Part shown: piece by piece, positions 23,037-33,770 of the stretch
Layout: the number at the start of each line of letters is the position of its first letter
How positions within the stretch are numbered: the first letter of the stretch is position 1
Assembly: GCA_026018925.1 (NCBI GenBank)
Contig: JAKSZU010000016.1
Span: 59,587,575 to 59,651,574, forward strand
DNA: 64,000 nt
Source: Tupaia tana
Taxonomy: Eukaryota > Chordata > Mammalia > Scandentia > Tupaiidae
Reading direction: 5' to 3'
Position numbers and translations under genes: made by a program
The notes under the pieces: generated by a model
The model's database searches: none
Told to the model about the DNA's origin: nothing
Seen by the model: only the letters and a program-made list of their open reading frames with translations

Positions 23037-23455
23037 GGTGATTTTAAAGACGAAAGCCATGAACAAGGAAGGGCGTAGTATAACCATTAGCCAAAACTTC
23101 ATGTTGGTGACTGCTACAGCAGGGAGTCATGTATTGCAGAGATTGGCCAGCTTCTATGATAAGGGATGGCATAGTCATTTGGGGTCAACATGGGTGTCAG
23201 GGAGTCTAGCACATTGTTGTAACTACTAAGAGTAAGAGAATTTATTTGTGCAGTAAGGATGTGCAGAACCTAAAAATTCCAAGGAGCACTGGTGGTATCT
23301 TGAGCTATTTTAGGTGCCTTATCTCAGAGGTCCAGCAATCACCAAAAGTAGAATGTGCCTAGAGTGCACATTCCAAGGTCAGTCACCTTCTGCATGCCTG
23401 AATTCAATTTCCTTAGCTTCTCAGCCCCATTTGGAAACAAACAAGCTCTTTATTT
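23037..23455. repeat. Unassigned, possibly LTR-like sequence
   Basis: With 22530-22650 (AAGTCAGGCACAAGCGTTTA) this may be one antisense LTR split by SINEs, but I cannot assign a family. No gene is seen. Confidence 0.3.
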
Positions 23456-23624
23456 TTTCTCATTGTACATATCCATCAACTAGTGAATGAATAAACAAAA
23501 TACATACATATAACAGAATATTACTCAAAAAGAATGAAGTACTGAAACCTGCTAGAACATGGATGAATCTTGAAAACATTATGCTAAGTAAAAGGAGCCA
23601 GTCATGAGAGATCACACAGTAGGA

Positions 23625-23906
23625 CCAACTGATGGCCTGCTGGTTGAGGTGGCTGGATCCCAATGACTGACCATGTACTTCAAGGCCTGGACCCAGCAAC
23701 ATAAGCAACACACCCTGCATGTGTGTATAAATGCCCAAAATCCAGGCAGGAGGGAGAAATGGAGAAGGGCCTGCAGCGTGAACATGCCCCATAGAGGGGG
23801 TGGGAGGGGTACCTTCTCACTCTCCTTCTCTCTCTGTCTCTCTTCAGGTAGCACTTGTGCCCTCTGGCAAATTACAACATTAAATTAAATGTTTAAAAAA
23901 ATTTTA
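23625..23906 (+). mobile_element. SINE-O
   Basis: Flanked by the L1 target GAGATCACACAG-type and GGATCACATATTG-type repeats. A second SINE sits at the same target. Confidence 0.87.
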
Positions 23907-23920
23907 AGGATCACATATTG

Positions 23921-24177
23921 AAGTCAGCAGGCAGCATGGTAGTTAAGGTACTGGACTCTCACATGGCCACCCATGGTTCGATCCAGCAGCTTGAAAATCA
24001 CACCAGATGCATATGTGTTAATGCCTAAAACCCTGAGAGGAGAATGGAGGAAAAGGGTTTGCAATGTGACCATCCCCCATGGGGGGTGATATCTCACTCT
24101 CTCTGTCTCTGTCTCTCTCTCCCTCTCTGGCAAGTGCATGTAGCCTCTGGCAGAAAATAAGTAAATAAACAGACAAA
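23921..24177 (+). mobile_element. SINE-O at the same target site
   Basis: Flanked by ATCACATATTG (about 23910-23920) and ATCACAGATTG (about 24180-24190). L1 sequence resumes after it. Confidence 0.87.
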
Positions 24178-24440
24178 ATAAATCACAGATTGTATGATTC
24201 CATTTATATAAAATGTCAGAAGAGGCAAATACCCAGAGACAGAAATATTAGTGGTACCAGGGGCTGAGCAAATGAAAAAGGGAAGTTAGTGTTTAAAGGA
24301 TATAGAGTTTTAATTTTGCAAGATGAAAAAGTTCTAGAGATCTGTTGCACAGCCAATTACACATAACATTACTGAGCTTTATACTAAAGGATGGTTAAAT
24401 AGCACACTTAATTAAGTGGTAAATTTAATTTATGCATTTT

Positions 24441-25109
24441 TACCCAAATTAAAAAAAAATTATTTCCTAAATTATCCATTGCTGCTGCTGATTTCTTTGG
24501 GGGTTTTTTGGTTCTTTTTTCTCCTGAAACTTATTTCTTCCTTGGGAGTTTCTTTCATCATTTGCCCCCTCAGTGCCATGCACAGCTGTCCATAGGTAAG
24601 CTTGGTCACCCTACCCCAGGCCATCCCAGACTTCTGCAACCCCATAGTGCAGCCTCTGCCCCAGGCCCCATCTCCTGCATGCTGCCCAGAGGGATAGACA
24701 CTCCTCACAACTCCTTCACTTCCTCTGCTCTAGCACCTCCCTCTGTGCCATCTTACGAAGGTGATACTCCTCAGTGTTCTGCACTCAGTCTTCAGTTTTT
24801 TGTTCTCCTGTTCCCTACTATGACTTCAATTTCTTGCTCCCAATCTGCTTCCAGAACCCAGTCTTCAGCCCCACACTCACATTTCCATATGCCTTCTAGT
24901 CTCATGTGGACAGATGCCACGCACCCCAAGACAGGAATTCCCCAGCGGGACTCATATATGTGCCATGATAGAGCTTTCTTTTCTCTCATGGAAACCTCCT
25001 GTGCTAATTATCACAGCAAACCAGTCACTAAAAAAACCTTAACTGCATAAGAAAACAGTTTGTGGTGTGGATGAATACAGCAAGTATTAAAGACAGACCA
25101 GACTTTACA
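24441..25109. other. No gene seen
   Basis: Unassigned sequence. A 180-codon plus-strand open frame (24508-25050) is Ser/Pro/His-rich with no recognisable domain and no splice context; the lack of a matching known protein argues against a gene. Confidence 0.4.
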
Positions 25110-25265
25110 TTTGACTCAGTATTAACATCCATGTGAACTTGGGCTGTCACTGAATATCCCTAAGTCTTAATCACTTCTGTAAAATGGGGATAATTGTGAC
25201 ACCTACCTTTGGTTGTTGTGAGGATCAAAGAAATATTATGCTTGATGTTATTGTGACTGTGATCA
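25110..25265 (-). mobile_element. MIR SINE fragment, minus strand
   Basis: CACTTCTGTAAAATGGGGAT and GGTTGTTGTGAGGATCAAAG are the antisense MIR core. Confidence 0.8.
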
Positions 25266-25610
25266 CTGCCATCCCTCCAAGGCATCCATACCCAATTCAC
25301 TATTTCCTGAACAAGGTGCCATCTTAATTGTCCGGGCCCTTCCAGTGCTGTTTTTCCTGCCTGGGTAGCTCACTCCACCACCCACACACCCCCCCACCCC
25401 ACCCCCCACCCCCGACACTCCTTCGCCTCCCCTCCTCTGCCTGCAGCCACATACCACTTCCTCATCTTTCAAGGCCCAGTTTCAATGTCACATTATCTGT
25501 GAGCTTTCTCTTCTCCCAGGCGGTTTTCCATAGCACGTGGTTCATGCGCTGCTTGAACATTTTTGATTAATTGCTCATGTCTCTACACATAAAAAACATG
25601 TTGACTTTCT
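25266..25610 (+). mobile_element. L2-type LINE fragment
   Basis: TTTCAAGGCCCAGTTTCAAT and following text resemble the L2 3' region. It contains a C-rich CACCCC/CCCACCC tract at 25378-25412. Confidence 0.45.
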
Positions 25611-25657
25611 AGGTAGATCCAACTGAAAGTGATAAAGGACATCCTAAAGAAAAAGAG

Positions 25658-25857
25658 AGGGCCCAGTCAGGTGGTGTGGTGGTTAGGTAGCTAGATCCCA
25701 CATAGTCAACTGCAGGATTTTAAGGCCAGGCAGCTTGGAAAATACACCAGGCACATTTACATGGGTGCCTAAATTCCCATGGGGAGAATGGAAGAGAAGG
25801 GATTGCGGCATGGTTATCCCCTGCTCTCCGGGGGCATTTCTCTCTCTTTCTTTCCCC

Positions 25858-25906
<49 letters not shown>

Positions 25907-25957
25907 TCTGTCTCTCTCCAGTGAGTGTAAGCACCCTCTAACAAAATTTTTAAAAGA
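25658..25957 (+). mobile_element. SINE-O with (GT)n expansion
   Basis: Old long-type copy. Its pyrimidine tract is interrupted by a (TG)n microsatellite at about 25861-25900. Confidence 0.87.
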
Positions 25958-26097
25958 AAAAAAGAAGGATTACACAGATAGATATAAGTACTTACAAGTT
26001 TTAAATGGTATAGGGAAAGTAACTAAAATTTAAAGACTTATGGGGAAAACTTAGGGGAGAAAGTGTTACCAGGAAATATGATAGAAGCTTTGTTTTT

Positions 26098-26394
26098 TGT
26101 TTTTTTGTTTTTTTTTGTTTGTTTGTTTGGTTTTTTTTTTGAGAGGTTTTTCGCTATAGGGCGCGTGCGCTCGCCAGACAGACAGAGAGAGACATAGAGA
26201 CAGAAAGCGAGAAATCACCCCCCAGGGGGGATGGTCACGCCGCAATCCCTTCTCCTCCATTCTCCTCTCGGGATCTTGGGCACGCACGCACACGCGCCCG
26301 GCGTGAGTTGTAAGCCACCGGGTCCGAGACTCGAACCGCGGTCGACTACGTGGGAGTCCAGCGACATAGCCATTACGCTAACTGCTGGTTCCCC
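26098..26394 (-). mobile_element. SINE-L, minus strand
   Basis: Near-consensus copy with GTTT/T-rich tail. The perfect 11-bp duplication GCTTTGTTTTT lies at 26087-26097 and 26395-26405. Confidence 0.94.
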
Positions 26395-26404
26395 GCTTTG
26401 TTTT

Positions 26405-26600
26405 TAATTATCTAAGAAGCTCGATGCAAATATAAATATTTGAAAGAGTTATAGATTGGAAATAACCCATAATCCATCAACAGTGAGTAGATAAACCAAG
26501 TGTGGTATAGTCATACAATAGAATTCTACTTGCCAATCAAATCAATCAATTAATTTGAAAAGAAAGAAAGACAACAGGATACCAAGGCCTAATTGATAGC
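26405..26600 (+). mobile_element. Old L1 fragment
   Basis: GGAAATAACCCATAATCCATCAACAG-type text (26460 on) and TGGTATAGTCATACAATAGAA match the usual L1 3' region. Diverged. Confidence 0.6.
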
Positions 26601-26624
26601 GCCAAGTCAGTTCCTGAAGGGATG

Positions 26625-27035
26625 ACTATTTTGGGTCTGGTGCTTAAAGCAGGTGGTTAAAGCAAAGGAGCCCACCTGATTTACTACGCGGTTCAAATCC
26701 CAGACAAAGTGGCCTGAGAAACAAGCTATGCCTACAAGTATATGTGCCCCAAATCTCAAAAGGAGCAAGAAATGGAGGAGAGGGATTGTAGTGTGACCGT
26801 GCCCCAAGAGGAGTGCTTTCGTACTTTCTCTCTCCCTCTCCTGGACATGGCGACTAGCTTCCTAGCTCGCTCGCGCTCTCTCTCTCTCTCTCTCTCTCCC
26901 TCCCTCCCTCCCTCCCTCCCTCCCTCTCCCCCTCTCCTCCTCTCCCTCTTCCTCTCTCTGGTCAAATTAAAATAAACAATAAACAAACAAACAAATAAAT
27001 AAAGTTAAAATAATTATTTAAAATAAATAAATACT
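26625..27035 (+). mobile_element. Hybrid SINE: long-type front, short-type tail
   Basis: 26625-26860 is a degenerate long-type SINE. From 26875 a (CT)n and (CCCT)n tract leads to CTGGTCAAATTAAAATAAAC, the short-type tail. Either a SINE-S lost its head after inserting here or the two recombined. Confidence 0.7.
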
Positions 27036-27410
27036 CTCCCAACAAAGAAGAGCTCAGATCCTAATGGCTTTACTTCTGAATTCTACAAAATTTTTAAAGA
27101 ATTAATCCCAATTCTCCTCAAACTATTTCTAAAGATTCAAAAGGAACAAACCTTTCCAAATTCATTCTATGAAGTCTCCTTCATCTTAATTCCAAAACCA
27201 GACAAAGACACACACAAAAAAAACTTCAGGCCAATATCGCTGATGAATACGGATTCAAAAATTCTCAACAAGATACTAGTAAATCATATTCAACAACATA
27301 TTAAAAAGATGATATACCATGACCAAGCAGGCTTTATTCCAGGGCTGCAAGGATGGTTCCACATACACAAAACAATAAATGTAATATATTACATTAACAA
27401 AAGAAAAGAT

Positions 27411-27676
27411 GGGACCAGCAGTTAGTGTAATGGCTATGTCACTGAACTCCCACATAGTTGACCGCGGTTCGAGTCCTGGACCCAATGGCTTAAACCAACG
27501 CCGGGCACGTGTGCATGCATGCTCAATATCCCGAGAGGAGAAGGGATTGTGGCATGGCTATCCCCCCTCAGAGGTGATTTCTCGCTTTCTGTCTCTCTGT
27601 CTCTCTCTGTCTTTCTGGCGAGCGCATGCACCCTATAGCAAAAACCTCTCAAAAAAAAAAAAAAAAAAAAAAAAAA
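27411..27676 (+). mobile_element. SINE-L in L1
   Basis: Copy lacking part of the AGGAGAATGGAGGAG segment (about 27530-27545), with a long A run of about 28. Flanked by AAAAGAAAAGAT-like and AAAAGGAAAGAT-like L1 sequence. Confidence 0.9.
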
Positions 27677-28048
27677 GGAAAGATAAAAAAAGCCATATGA
27701 TCATACTAATTGATGTAAAAAAATCATTTGATAAAATACACATCCCTTCATGATTAAGACTCTCAGCAAAACAGGCATTAAAACAACATAGTATTGGCAC
27801 TAAAAAACAGACAGGTAGACCAATGGAACAGAGTTGAGAACTCCCAAATAAACCCCAAAACATACAGCCAACTGATCCTTGAAAAAGGGCATAAGACAAT
27901 CCAGTGGGAAAAAGAAAATCTCTTCAGCAAATGGTGCTGGGAGAACTGGATATCCACCAGCAGAAGAGTGAAACTGGATCCTTATCTCCCACCACTAACA
28001 AAAATCAACTCAAAATGGATCGAGGATCTGAACATAAAACCTCAAACT

Positions 28049-28231
28049 AGGGACCAGCAGGTGGCATGGTGGTTAAGATGCTGGACACTCCCACATGGCC
28101 GACCGCGGTTCGAGTACAGGACCTAGTGGCTTGCTTTCTCACTTTCCCTCTCTCTCTCTGTGTGTATCTCTTTCTAGCCAAATTAAAATAAATGAATGAA
28201 TAAATAAAATTAAATAAATAATAATTTTTTA
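28049..28231 (+). mobile_element. SINE-S in L1
   Basis: Short-type copy with B box GGTTCGAGTAC. The L1 target AAAACCTCAAACT (about 28036-28048) is repeated as AAAACCCTCAAACT after it. Confidence 0.92.
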
Positions 28232-28533
28232 AAAACCCTCAAACTATAAAAGTACTGGTGGAAAACTCTTGGAGACACTGGAGTAGGCAAAGACTGCTTA
28301 AAGAAGACCCTCAAAGCATACACAATAACTCAAAAAATACATAAATGGGACTATATTAGGCTGAGAAGCTTCTGCACCACAAAAGAAACAGTGAGTGAGA
28401 AGACAACCCTCAGAGTATGAGAATATATCTGCCAACTTACCTCAGATAAGGGACTGATAAGCAGAATATACAGGGAATTCAAGCAACTTACCCACAAAAA
28501 AAAAATTGATCCAATTAAAAGATGGGGGAAAAG

Positions 28534-28789
28534 GGGTCAGCAGTTAGCGTAATGGCTATGTCACTGGACTCCCACGTAGTCGACCGTGGTTCAAGTCCCG
28601 GACCCGGTGGCTTAAACTCACGCCGGGCGCATGTGCGTGCATGCCCAAGATCCCGAGAGGAGAATGGAGGAGAAGGGATTGTGGCGTGGTCATCCCCCCT
28701 GGGGGGTGATTTCTCACTTTCTGTCTCTCTGTCTGTCTCTGTCTGCCTGGTGAGCGCACGTGCCCTATAGCAAAAACCTCTCCAAAAAA
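28534..28789 (+). mobile_element. SINE-L in L1
   Basis: Well-preserved copy. AAAAGATGGGGGAAAA on the left matches AAAAGATGGGAAAAAA on the right. Confidence 0.92.
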
Positions 28790-29049
28790 AAAGATGGGAA
28801 AAAAAAAGATGGGAAAATAAGCTGAATAGATAACTCTCCAAAGAAGACATATGAATGACTAAAAAAATATGAAAACATGCTCAACATCCCTTACCATAAG
28901 AGAAATGCAAATCAAAAGCACAATCAAACCACTTAACCTCAGAATGGCTAAAATTAAAAAAATAATAATAATGATAAGTGCTGACAAGAATGTGGTGAAA
29001 AAGAAACTCATCTCCATTGTTGGTGGGAATGAAAATTAGTACAACTACT

Positions 29050-29146
29050 AGGGACCAGCAGGTGGCATGATGGATGGTTAAGGGCTCTGGACACTCCCAC
29101 ATGGCCGACCATGGTTCACGTCTCAGACCTGGCGGCTTGCTGTCTT

Positions 29147-29177
<31 letters not shown>

Positions 29178-29494
29178 GGTCAAATTTAAAAAAAGAATGA
29201 ATGGAAACCAGCAGTTAGCGTAATGGCTATGTTGCTGGACTCCCACATAGTCGACCGTGGTTCGCATCCCGGACCCGGAGGCTTAAAACTCACGCTGGGC
29301 GCGTGTGCGTGTGTGCCCAAGATCCCAAGAGGAGAATGGAGGAGAAGGGATTGCGGCATGACCATCCCCCCCCCCCCGGGGGGTGATTTCTCGCTTTCTG
29401 TCTCTCTGTCTCTCTCTGTCTGTCTGGTGAGCGCACGTACCCTATAGCAAAAACCCCTCCAAAAAAAAAAAGAATGAATGAATAAGATTAAAAA
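29050..29494 (+). mobile_element. SINE-S split by SINE-L, in L1
   Basis: Host short-type copy flanked by an 18-bp duplication of L1 sequence, AAAATTAGTACAACYACT (29032-29049 and 29495-29512, one mismatch). Contains a younger SINE-L at 29204-29467. Confidence 0.93.
29204..29467 (+). mobile_element. SINE-L nested in SINE-S
   Basis: Perfect 13-bp duplication AAAAGAATGAATG (29191-29203 and 29468-29480). The core C run has expanded to about 11-12 before GGGGGG (about 29367-29384). Confidence 0.94.
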
Positions 29495-29761
29495 AAAATT
29501 AGTACAACCACTGTGGAAAACGATATGGAGATCCCTCAGAAACCTACAAATAGAATTACCATACGACCTGGTAATTCCTCTCATTCCACTCAGGTATTTA
29601 CCCAAAAGATGGAAAAACACTTTCACATCCATGTTTATTTACAATTGCTAGGACATGGAATTGATCCAAATGTCCAAAAATAGACAAGTGGATTGGAAAA
29701 ATGTGGCATATGTTCTCTATGGGATACTTCTCAGCCATAAAAAAACGAGACCCTGACATTT

Positions 29762-30033
29762 ATTTATTTATTTATTTTTCTGGAGAGGTTTTTGCTATAG
29801 GGCGCGTGCACTCACCAGACAGACAGAGAGAGACAGAGAGACAGAAAGTGAGAAATCACCCCCCAGGGGGGATGGCCATGCCGCAATCCCTTCTCCTCCG
29901 TTCTCCTCTTGGGATCTTGGGCACTCACGCACACGCGCCCGGCGTGAGTTTTAAGCCACCGGGTCTGGGAAGCAAACAGTGGTCGACTACATGGGAGTCC
30001 AGCGACATAGCCATTACACTAACTGCTGGTCCT
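29762..30033 (-). mobile_element. SINE-L in L1, minus strand
   Basis: Inserted in the L1 ORF2 C-terminal segment. The perfect 15-bp duplication GAGACCCTGACATTT lies at 29747-29761 and 30034-30048. Confidence 0.95.
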
Positions 30034-30412
30034 GAGACCCTGACATTTGATACAAAGTGGACAAATATGGAAGACATGCTAAGCAAAGCAAACCAGAGTA
30101 TGAAAGACAGACTTTGTATGTTCCCACTCAATATATACCAAATATCTGTACTCTACAGCAGAAACTGAAAGTTTGAAAGGTATAGTAGTAGTGAGGGCAA
30201 CTGTAGATACTAGCGATAGTAAGGATGGGGCAATATAGGGGTGGTAATGGAGGGAAAGAGGGGGACAGAGAAAAAACAATATGTTTATTGACACAAAATG
30301 CTAAGTTACTTGCTGATGATAATGTATATGGTAATGTCTTTGTCTTGACTGATATGCACTGTATTTGTGCTGGAAAAAGCAATGTTGTATACTGTAAAGG
30401 TATATAGTGATT

Positions 30413-30702
30413 GGGACCAGCAGATGGCATAGCAGTTAAGTCACTGACTCCCACGTAGTTGACCGCAGTTCAAGTACCAGACCCCGTGGCTTAAAACTCA
30501 CACCGGGCACACATCCGTGTGTGCCCAAATTCCAGAGAGAATGGAGGAGAGAGACTGCAGCGTGGCCATCCCCCCTGGGGAGTAATTTCTCACTTTCTGT
30601 CTCTTTTTTTCTCTCTCTCTTGGGAGTGCATGTGCCCTATAGCAAATGATCTCTCTCTCTCAAAAAGAAAAACAAACAAACAAAAAAAAAAACAAAAAAA
30701 AA
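30413..30702 (+). mobile_element. SINE-L at the L1 3' end
   Basis: Starts TGGGACCAGCAGATGGCATAG directly after the L1 3' UTR; ends in (AAAC)n/A-rich tail. Confidence 0.88.
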
Positions 30703-30870
30703 GAACTCAAACCTGGCACATGTGCGTGCATGCCCAAAATCCTGAGAGGAGAATAAGAAGAAGGGATTGGGTTGTGGCCATGCCCATGGAGTGGTGATTT
30801 CTCACTTTCTGTCTCTCTGTCTCTTCAGTGACTATATGCGCCTTACAGCAAAAATCTCTCCAAAGAAAGA
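30703..30870 (+). mobile_element. SINE 3' half, headless
   Basis: Begins ACTCAAACCTGGCACATGTG and ends CAGCAAAAATCTCTCC. It is the second member of a head-to-tail pair lacking its own tRNA head. Confidence 0.82.
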
Positions 30871-30934
30871 TACACAATTAAATGTACATTTTTAAAAATT
30901 AAGTATATGGGGGAGGGCGGGTAGGGGGGAAAAA

Positions 30935-31692
30935 TGATTTTCAGAGGCTGCTGCACCGGACCTTGACCAAACATGAAAGATGATGCCAGCAGCCAGGCGA
31001 ACTTTTGAACCTGCAAGGAGTGGAAGAGGAAAAAGAGAAGGTGATTTGAGCCAACTCTCAAAACAATATTCAAGCAGAGACCTACCCTCATATACAAAGA
31101 TAAAATACAGACAAACTACTCAGGATTCCCCTGAAGAGGTTTTCAACCGTGACTTTAGGAGAGAGTTGAAAGAGAGAGAGAACTGCTGCCAGAGAGAAAA
31201 ATAGGGATCGTCCAACCCGAGAATGTACATCCTCCTCTTTAGTGTCAAAGAAGCCTCCTTAGACCAGCTTCCTCCGCCACCTCCATACAGATGGCCCTCT
31301 AGCAGATGAGGAAGATGAAGATTTTAAAGAGGAGAGTGATGATGATACTGCAGCTCTTCTTGCAGAACTAGAAAATTAAAAAAGAAAGAAAGAGCTGAAG
31401 AACAGGCCAGGAAGGAACAAGAACAAAAAGCTGAAGAAGAGAGAATTCAAATGGAAAACATTCTCAGTGGAAACTTGCTACTTAATCTCACGGGTCGTCC
31501 CAGCCACAGGCCAGTGTCAAAGTTAAAAGAAGGTGGAATGATGATGTCGTCAAAAACTGTGCAAAAGGCATAGATAATGAGAAGAAAACAAAAGATTTGT
31601 AAATGATACTCTACCCTCTGAATTTCATAAAAACTTCATGGAGAAATATATTACATAGTACGGTTTTATGTGCTTAATTAAAGACTGTAAAA
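30935..31692 (+). pseudogene. CWC15: CWC15 processed pseudogene
   Basis: Intronless copy of the mRNA for CWC15, a spliceosome (PRP19-linked) component. The first 74 codons read through (30980-31203: [17 protein letters not shown], then [13 protein letters not shown]) before a stop. Homology continues in other frames through the acidic [22 protein letters not shown] segment (about 31308-31376) and the C-terminus, ending at TAG 31656-31658. The coding-like span is 679 nt against 690 expected, so it is frameshifted. The 3' end runs to AATTAAAGACTGTAAAA, and a SINE-L has inserted into the tail. Dead copy. Confidence 0.93.
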
Positions 31693-31944
31693 AAATATAT
31701 ATTTTTGGAGAGGTTTTTGCTATAGGGCATGTGCATTTGCCAGAAAGACAGAGACAGAAAGTGAGAAATCACTCCCCTGGAGGATGACCATGCTGCAATC
31801 CCTTCTCCTCCATTCTCCTCTCGGGATCTTGGGCACACACGCACATGCGCCCGGCATGAGTTTAAGCCACCAGGTCCGGGACTCGAACCGCGGTCAGCTA
31901 CATGGGAGTCCTGCAACATAGCCATTGCACCAACTGCTGGTCCC
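31693..31944 (-). mobile_element. SINE-L, minus strand, in the CWC15 retrocopy tail
   Basis: The perfect 12-bp duplication AAGACTGTAAAA (31681-31692 and 31945-31956) is the CWC15 3' end, so the SINE is younger than the pseudogene. Confidence 0.94.
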
Positions 31945-31968
31945 AAGACTGTAAAATTTTTTATAAAA

Positions 31969-32001
31969 AGGACCAGCAGATGGCATAATGGTTAAGTTGC
32001 T
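31969..32001 (+). mobile_element. Isolated SINE head
   Basis: GGACCAGCAGATGGCATAAT then GGTTAAGTTGCTG stops abruptly and a complete SINE begins with GGGACCAGCAG. The first 33 nt of the head are thus present twice in a row. Confidence 0.8.
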
Positions 32002-32262
32002 GGGACCAGCAGTTAGCGTAATGGTTAAGTTGCTGGACTCCCACATGGCCGACCGTGGTTCGAGTCCCAGACTCAGTGGCTTCAAACTCATGCCAGGCAC
32101 GTGTGCGTGCATGCATGCATGCACAAAATCCCAGAAGGAGAATGGAGGAGAAGGGACTGTGGTGTGGCCATACCCCCGATGATGATTTCCCGCTTTCTGT
32201 CTCTCTTTCTCTGTCTCTCTGACAAACACAGGCACTCTATAGCAAACATCTCTCAAAAAAAA
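32002..32262 (+). mobile_element. SINE-L
   Basis: Long-type copy with B box GGTTCGAGTCC and a (GCAT)n expansion near 32107-32122. The A tail is followed by a G run of about 12 (32265-32276). Confidence 0.9.
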
Positions 32263-32283
32263 AAGGGGGGGGGGGGACCAAAA

Positions 32284-32549
32284 AAGGGGAACCAGCAGTT
32301 AGCGTAATGGCTATGTTGCTGGACTCCCACGTAGTCGACCGCGGTTCGCGTCCCGGACCTGGTGGCTTAAAACTCACGCCAGGCGCGTGTGCATGTGTGC
32401 CCAAGATCCCAGGAGGAGAATGGAGGAGAAGGGATTGCGGCGTGACCATCTCCCCTGGGGGGTGATTTCTCGCTTTCTGTCTCTATGTCTCTGTCTGTCT
32501 GGCGAGCGCACGCACCCTATAGCGAAAAAAAACCTCTCCAAAAAAAAAA
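32284..32549 (+). mobile_element. SINE-L
   Basis: Near-consensus copy (GGTTCGCGTCCCGG B box), ending GCGAAAAAAAACCTCTCC. It abuts the CALM2 retrocopy. Confidence 0.93.
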
Positions 32550-32550
32550 G

Positions 32551-33150
32551 GACTGGAAACTAACATAAGGTCTCGGGCAAAATTCCACAGAAGCAAAATT
32601 TCAGGATAAATGAATGACATAAATGGTGATAAGACAGTACAATTAACTTGGAGTTTCTGACAATGGTGGCAAAGAAAAATTAGAGATAAAGAAGAAATTA
32701 GAGAAGCATTCCTTGTGTTTAATAGGATGACACTGACTATGTTAGTGCAGTAGAATTATGTCACATGATGGCACATCTTAGAGAAGTTAACAGATGAGGA
32801 CAATGCCCAGAGAAGCGGATACTGATGGTGATAGTCAAGTAAACTACAAATAATTTCTATGACTGCTGTCAGTAAGTGAGAATATTATATAGACTGTTGA
32901 AGGGCCTGTACAAAACTTTTTGTCTTTTTGTTTGTTTGTTAAGAAATGGATCTGCAAAAGGTTCTTCTAGTTGTCAAAAAAATAAATATGAGTCGTCATT
33001 AGGACTTATTTCTCTATGTTTTTCTACCCTTATTTTGCTGTCATCATCCTATAACCTTATTTCAGGAAACTGATCAAGAAGCAAGTTGTATGTGACTTAC
33101 TCTACTATTTCTAATATTTCTAGGTTCAGCATCCCTTTGCATTTTAAATT
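32551..33150 (+). pseudogene. CALM2: CALM2 processed pseudogene, 5'-truncated
   Basis: Decayed intronless calmodulin cDNA. The coding-like part 32551-32879 corresponds to about residue 31 to the stop (GGCAAAATTCCACAGAAGC, AAAGAAGAAATTAGAGAAGC, AGAAGCGGATACTGATGG). Many substitutions, stops and small indels destroy the reading frame. The following 32880-33150 matches the CALM2 3' UTR specifically (CTGCAAAAGGTTCTTC, ATTAGGACTTATTTCTC, CTGATCAAGAAGCAAGTTG), which separates it from CALM1 and CALM3. The 5' part is absent and the boundary coincides with a SINE tail. More diverged than the WDR61 copy, so probably older. Confidence 0.85.
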
Positions 33151-33159
33151 TTTATTGGA

Positions 33160-33416
33160 GACAGCTAAGTCTATTTGCTTGGTTTTCTTTTTCTTTATCT
33201 GTGATAAAGCTCATGTGCTTGCATATGGGAGAAGAAGAGAGAACATTTCACAGGGTCTGATCACTCTTTGATCCCTTTCTTCCAGTCCTCCAGCCCACCA
33301 GATCTCTAGCGCTGGTGTGGCCCAGGTTGACCAGCCTGGGAATTCAAACTGTGGTTGCCATGTGGCATCCATCTTCTCTGGAGTACCACATTATACTGTG
33401 CCACAGAGCCAGCCCT
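33160..33416 (-). mobile_element. Older SINE, variant family (minus strand)
   Basis: Read on the minus strand it starts GGGCTGGCTCTGTGGCACAG and contains CACAGTTTGAATTCCCAGG. The body (CTGGTCAACCTGGGCCACAC) is unlike SINE-L/S but shares elements with 39056-39282. Probably a separate older tRNA-derived family. Confidence 0.55.
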
Positions 33417-33496
33417 GAGACTCTTTTCATTTGAATTATTCTATTAAATTTACCATATTCAAAATAAAAACAGAGAATTCAAAAATATTAATTTGA

Positions 33497-33672
33497 GGGG
33501 CCAGCAGGAGGTGTGGTGGTTAAAGGCGCTGGATTCTCACATGGCCAAGCATGGTTTGAGTTCTAGACCTGGTAGCTTGCTTTCTTGCTTTCCCTTTCTC
33601 TTTCTCTCTGCCTCTCTCTGGTCAAATTAAAAAATAATAACAAATGGAATTAAATCAATAAATAAATATTTT
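33497..33672 (+). mobile_element. SINE-S
   Basis: Short-type copy flanked by AAATATTAATTTGA (about 33483-33496) and AAAAATTAACTTGA (about 33674-33687). Confidence 0.9.
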
Positions 33673-33770
33673 TAAAAATTAACTTGATCATTACAAAATA
33701 ATAATAAAACCATTACATTTTCACTTCTGTTACAGTAACAGAAAACAGACTAAGACAAAGTGTGTTCTTT

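Larger units (their letters stand above)
21669..24440 (+). mobile_element. Old L1 (L1M-type) 3' region, in pieces
   Basis: L1-like pieces in the same orientation at 21669-21766, about 22340-22530, 23456-23622 and 24178-24440, separated by SINEs and an unassigned block. Diagnostic parts include GGATGAATCTTGAAAACATT and GTATGATTCCATTTATATAA. Whether all pieces come from one insertion is inference. Confidence 0.65.
27045..30412 (+). mobile_element. L1 LINE ORF2 to 3' end, riddled with SINEs
   Basis: Pieces of ORF2 in order. The reverse-transcriptase region is at 27050-27405 (TTTATTCCAGGGCTGCAAGG), then about 27680-28048, 28232-28533, 28790-29049, 29495-29761 and the C-terminus/3' UTR at 30034-30412 (WTNMEDML, MFPLNIYQIS). 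Frames are broken and parts are missing between about 27770 and 27790. Six SINEs interrupt it, several inserted with clear duplications, so this L1 predates them. Confidence 0.9.

Noticed and set aside
24508-25050. 180-codon open frame
   Set aside because: Low-complexity Ser/Pro composition, no domain, no splice or promoter context.
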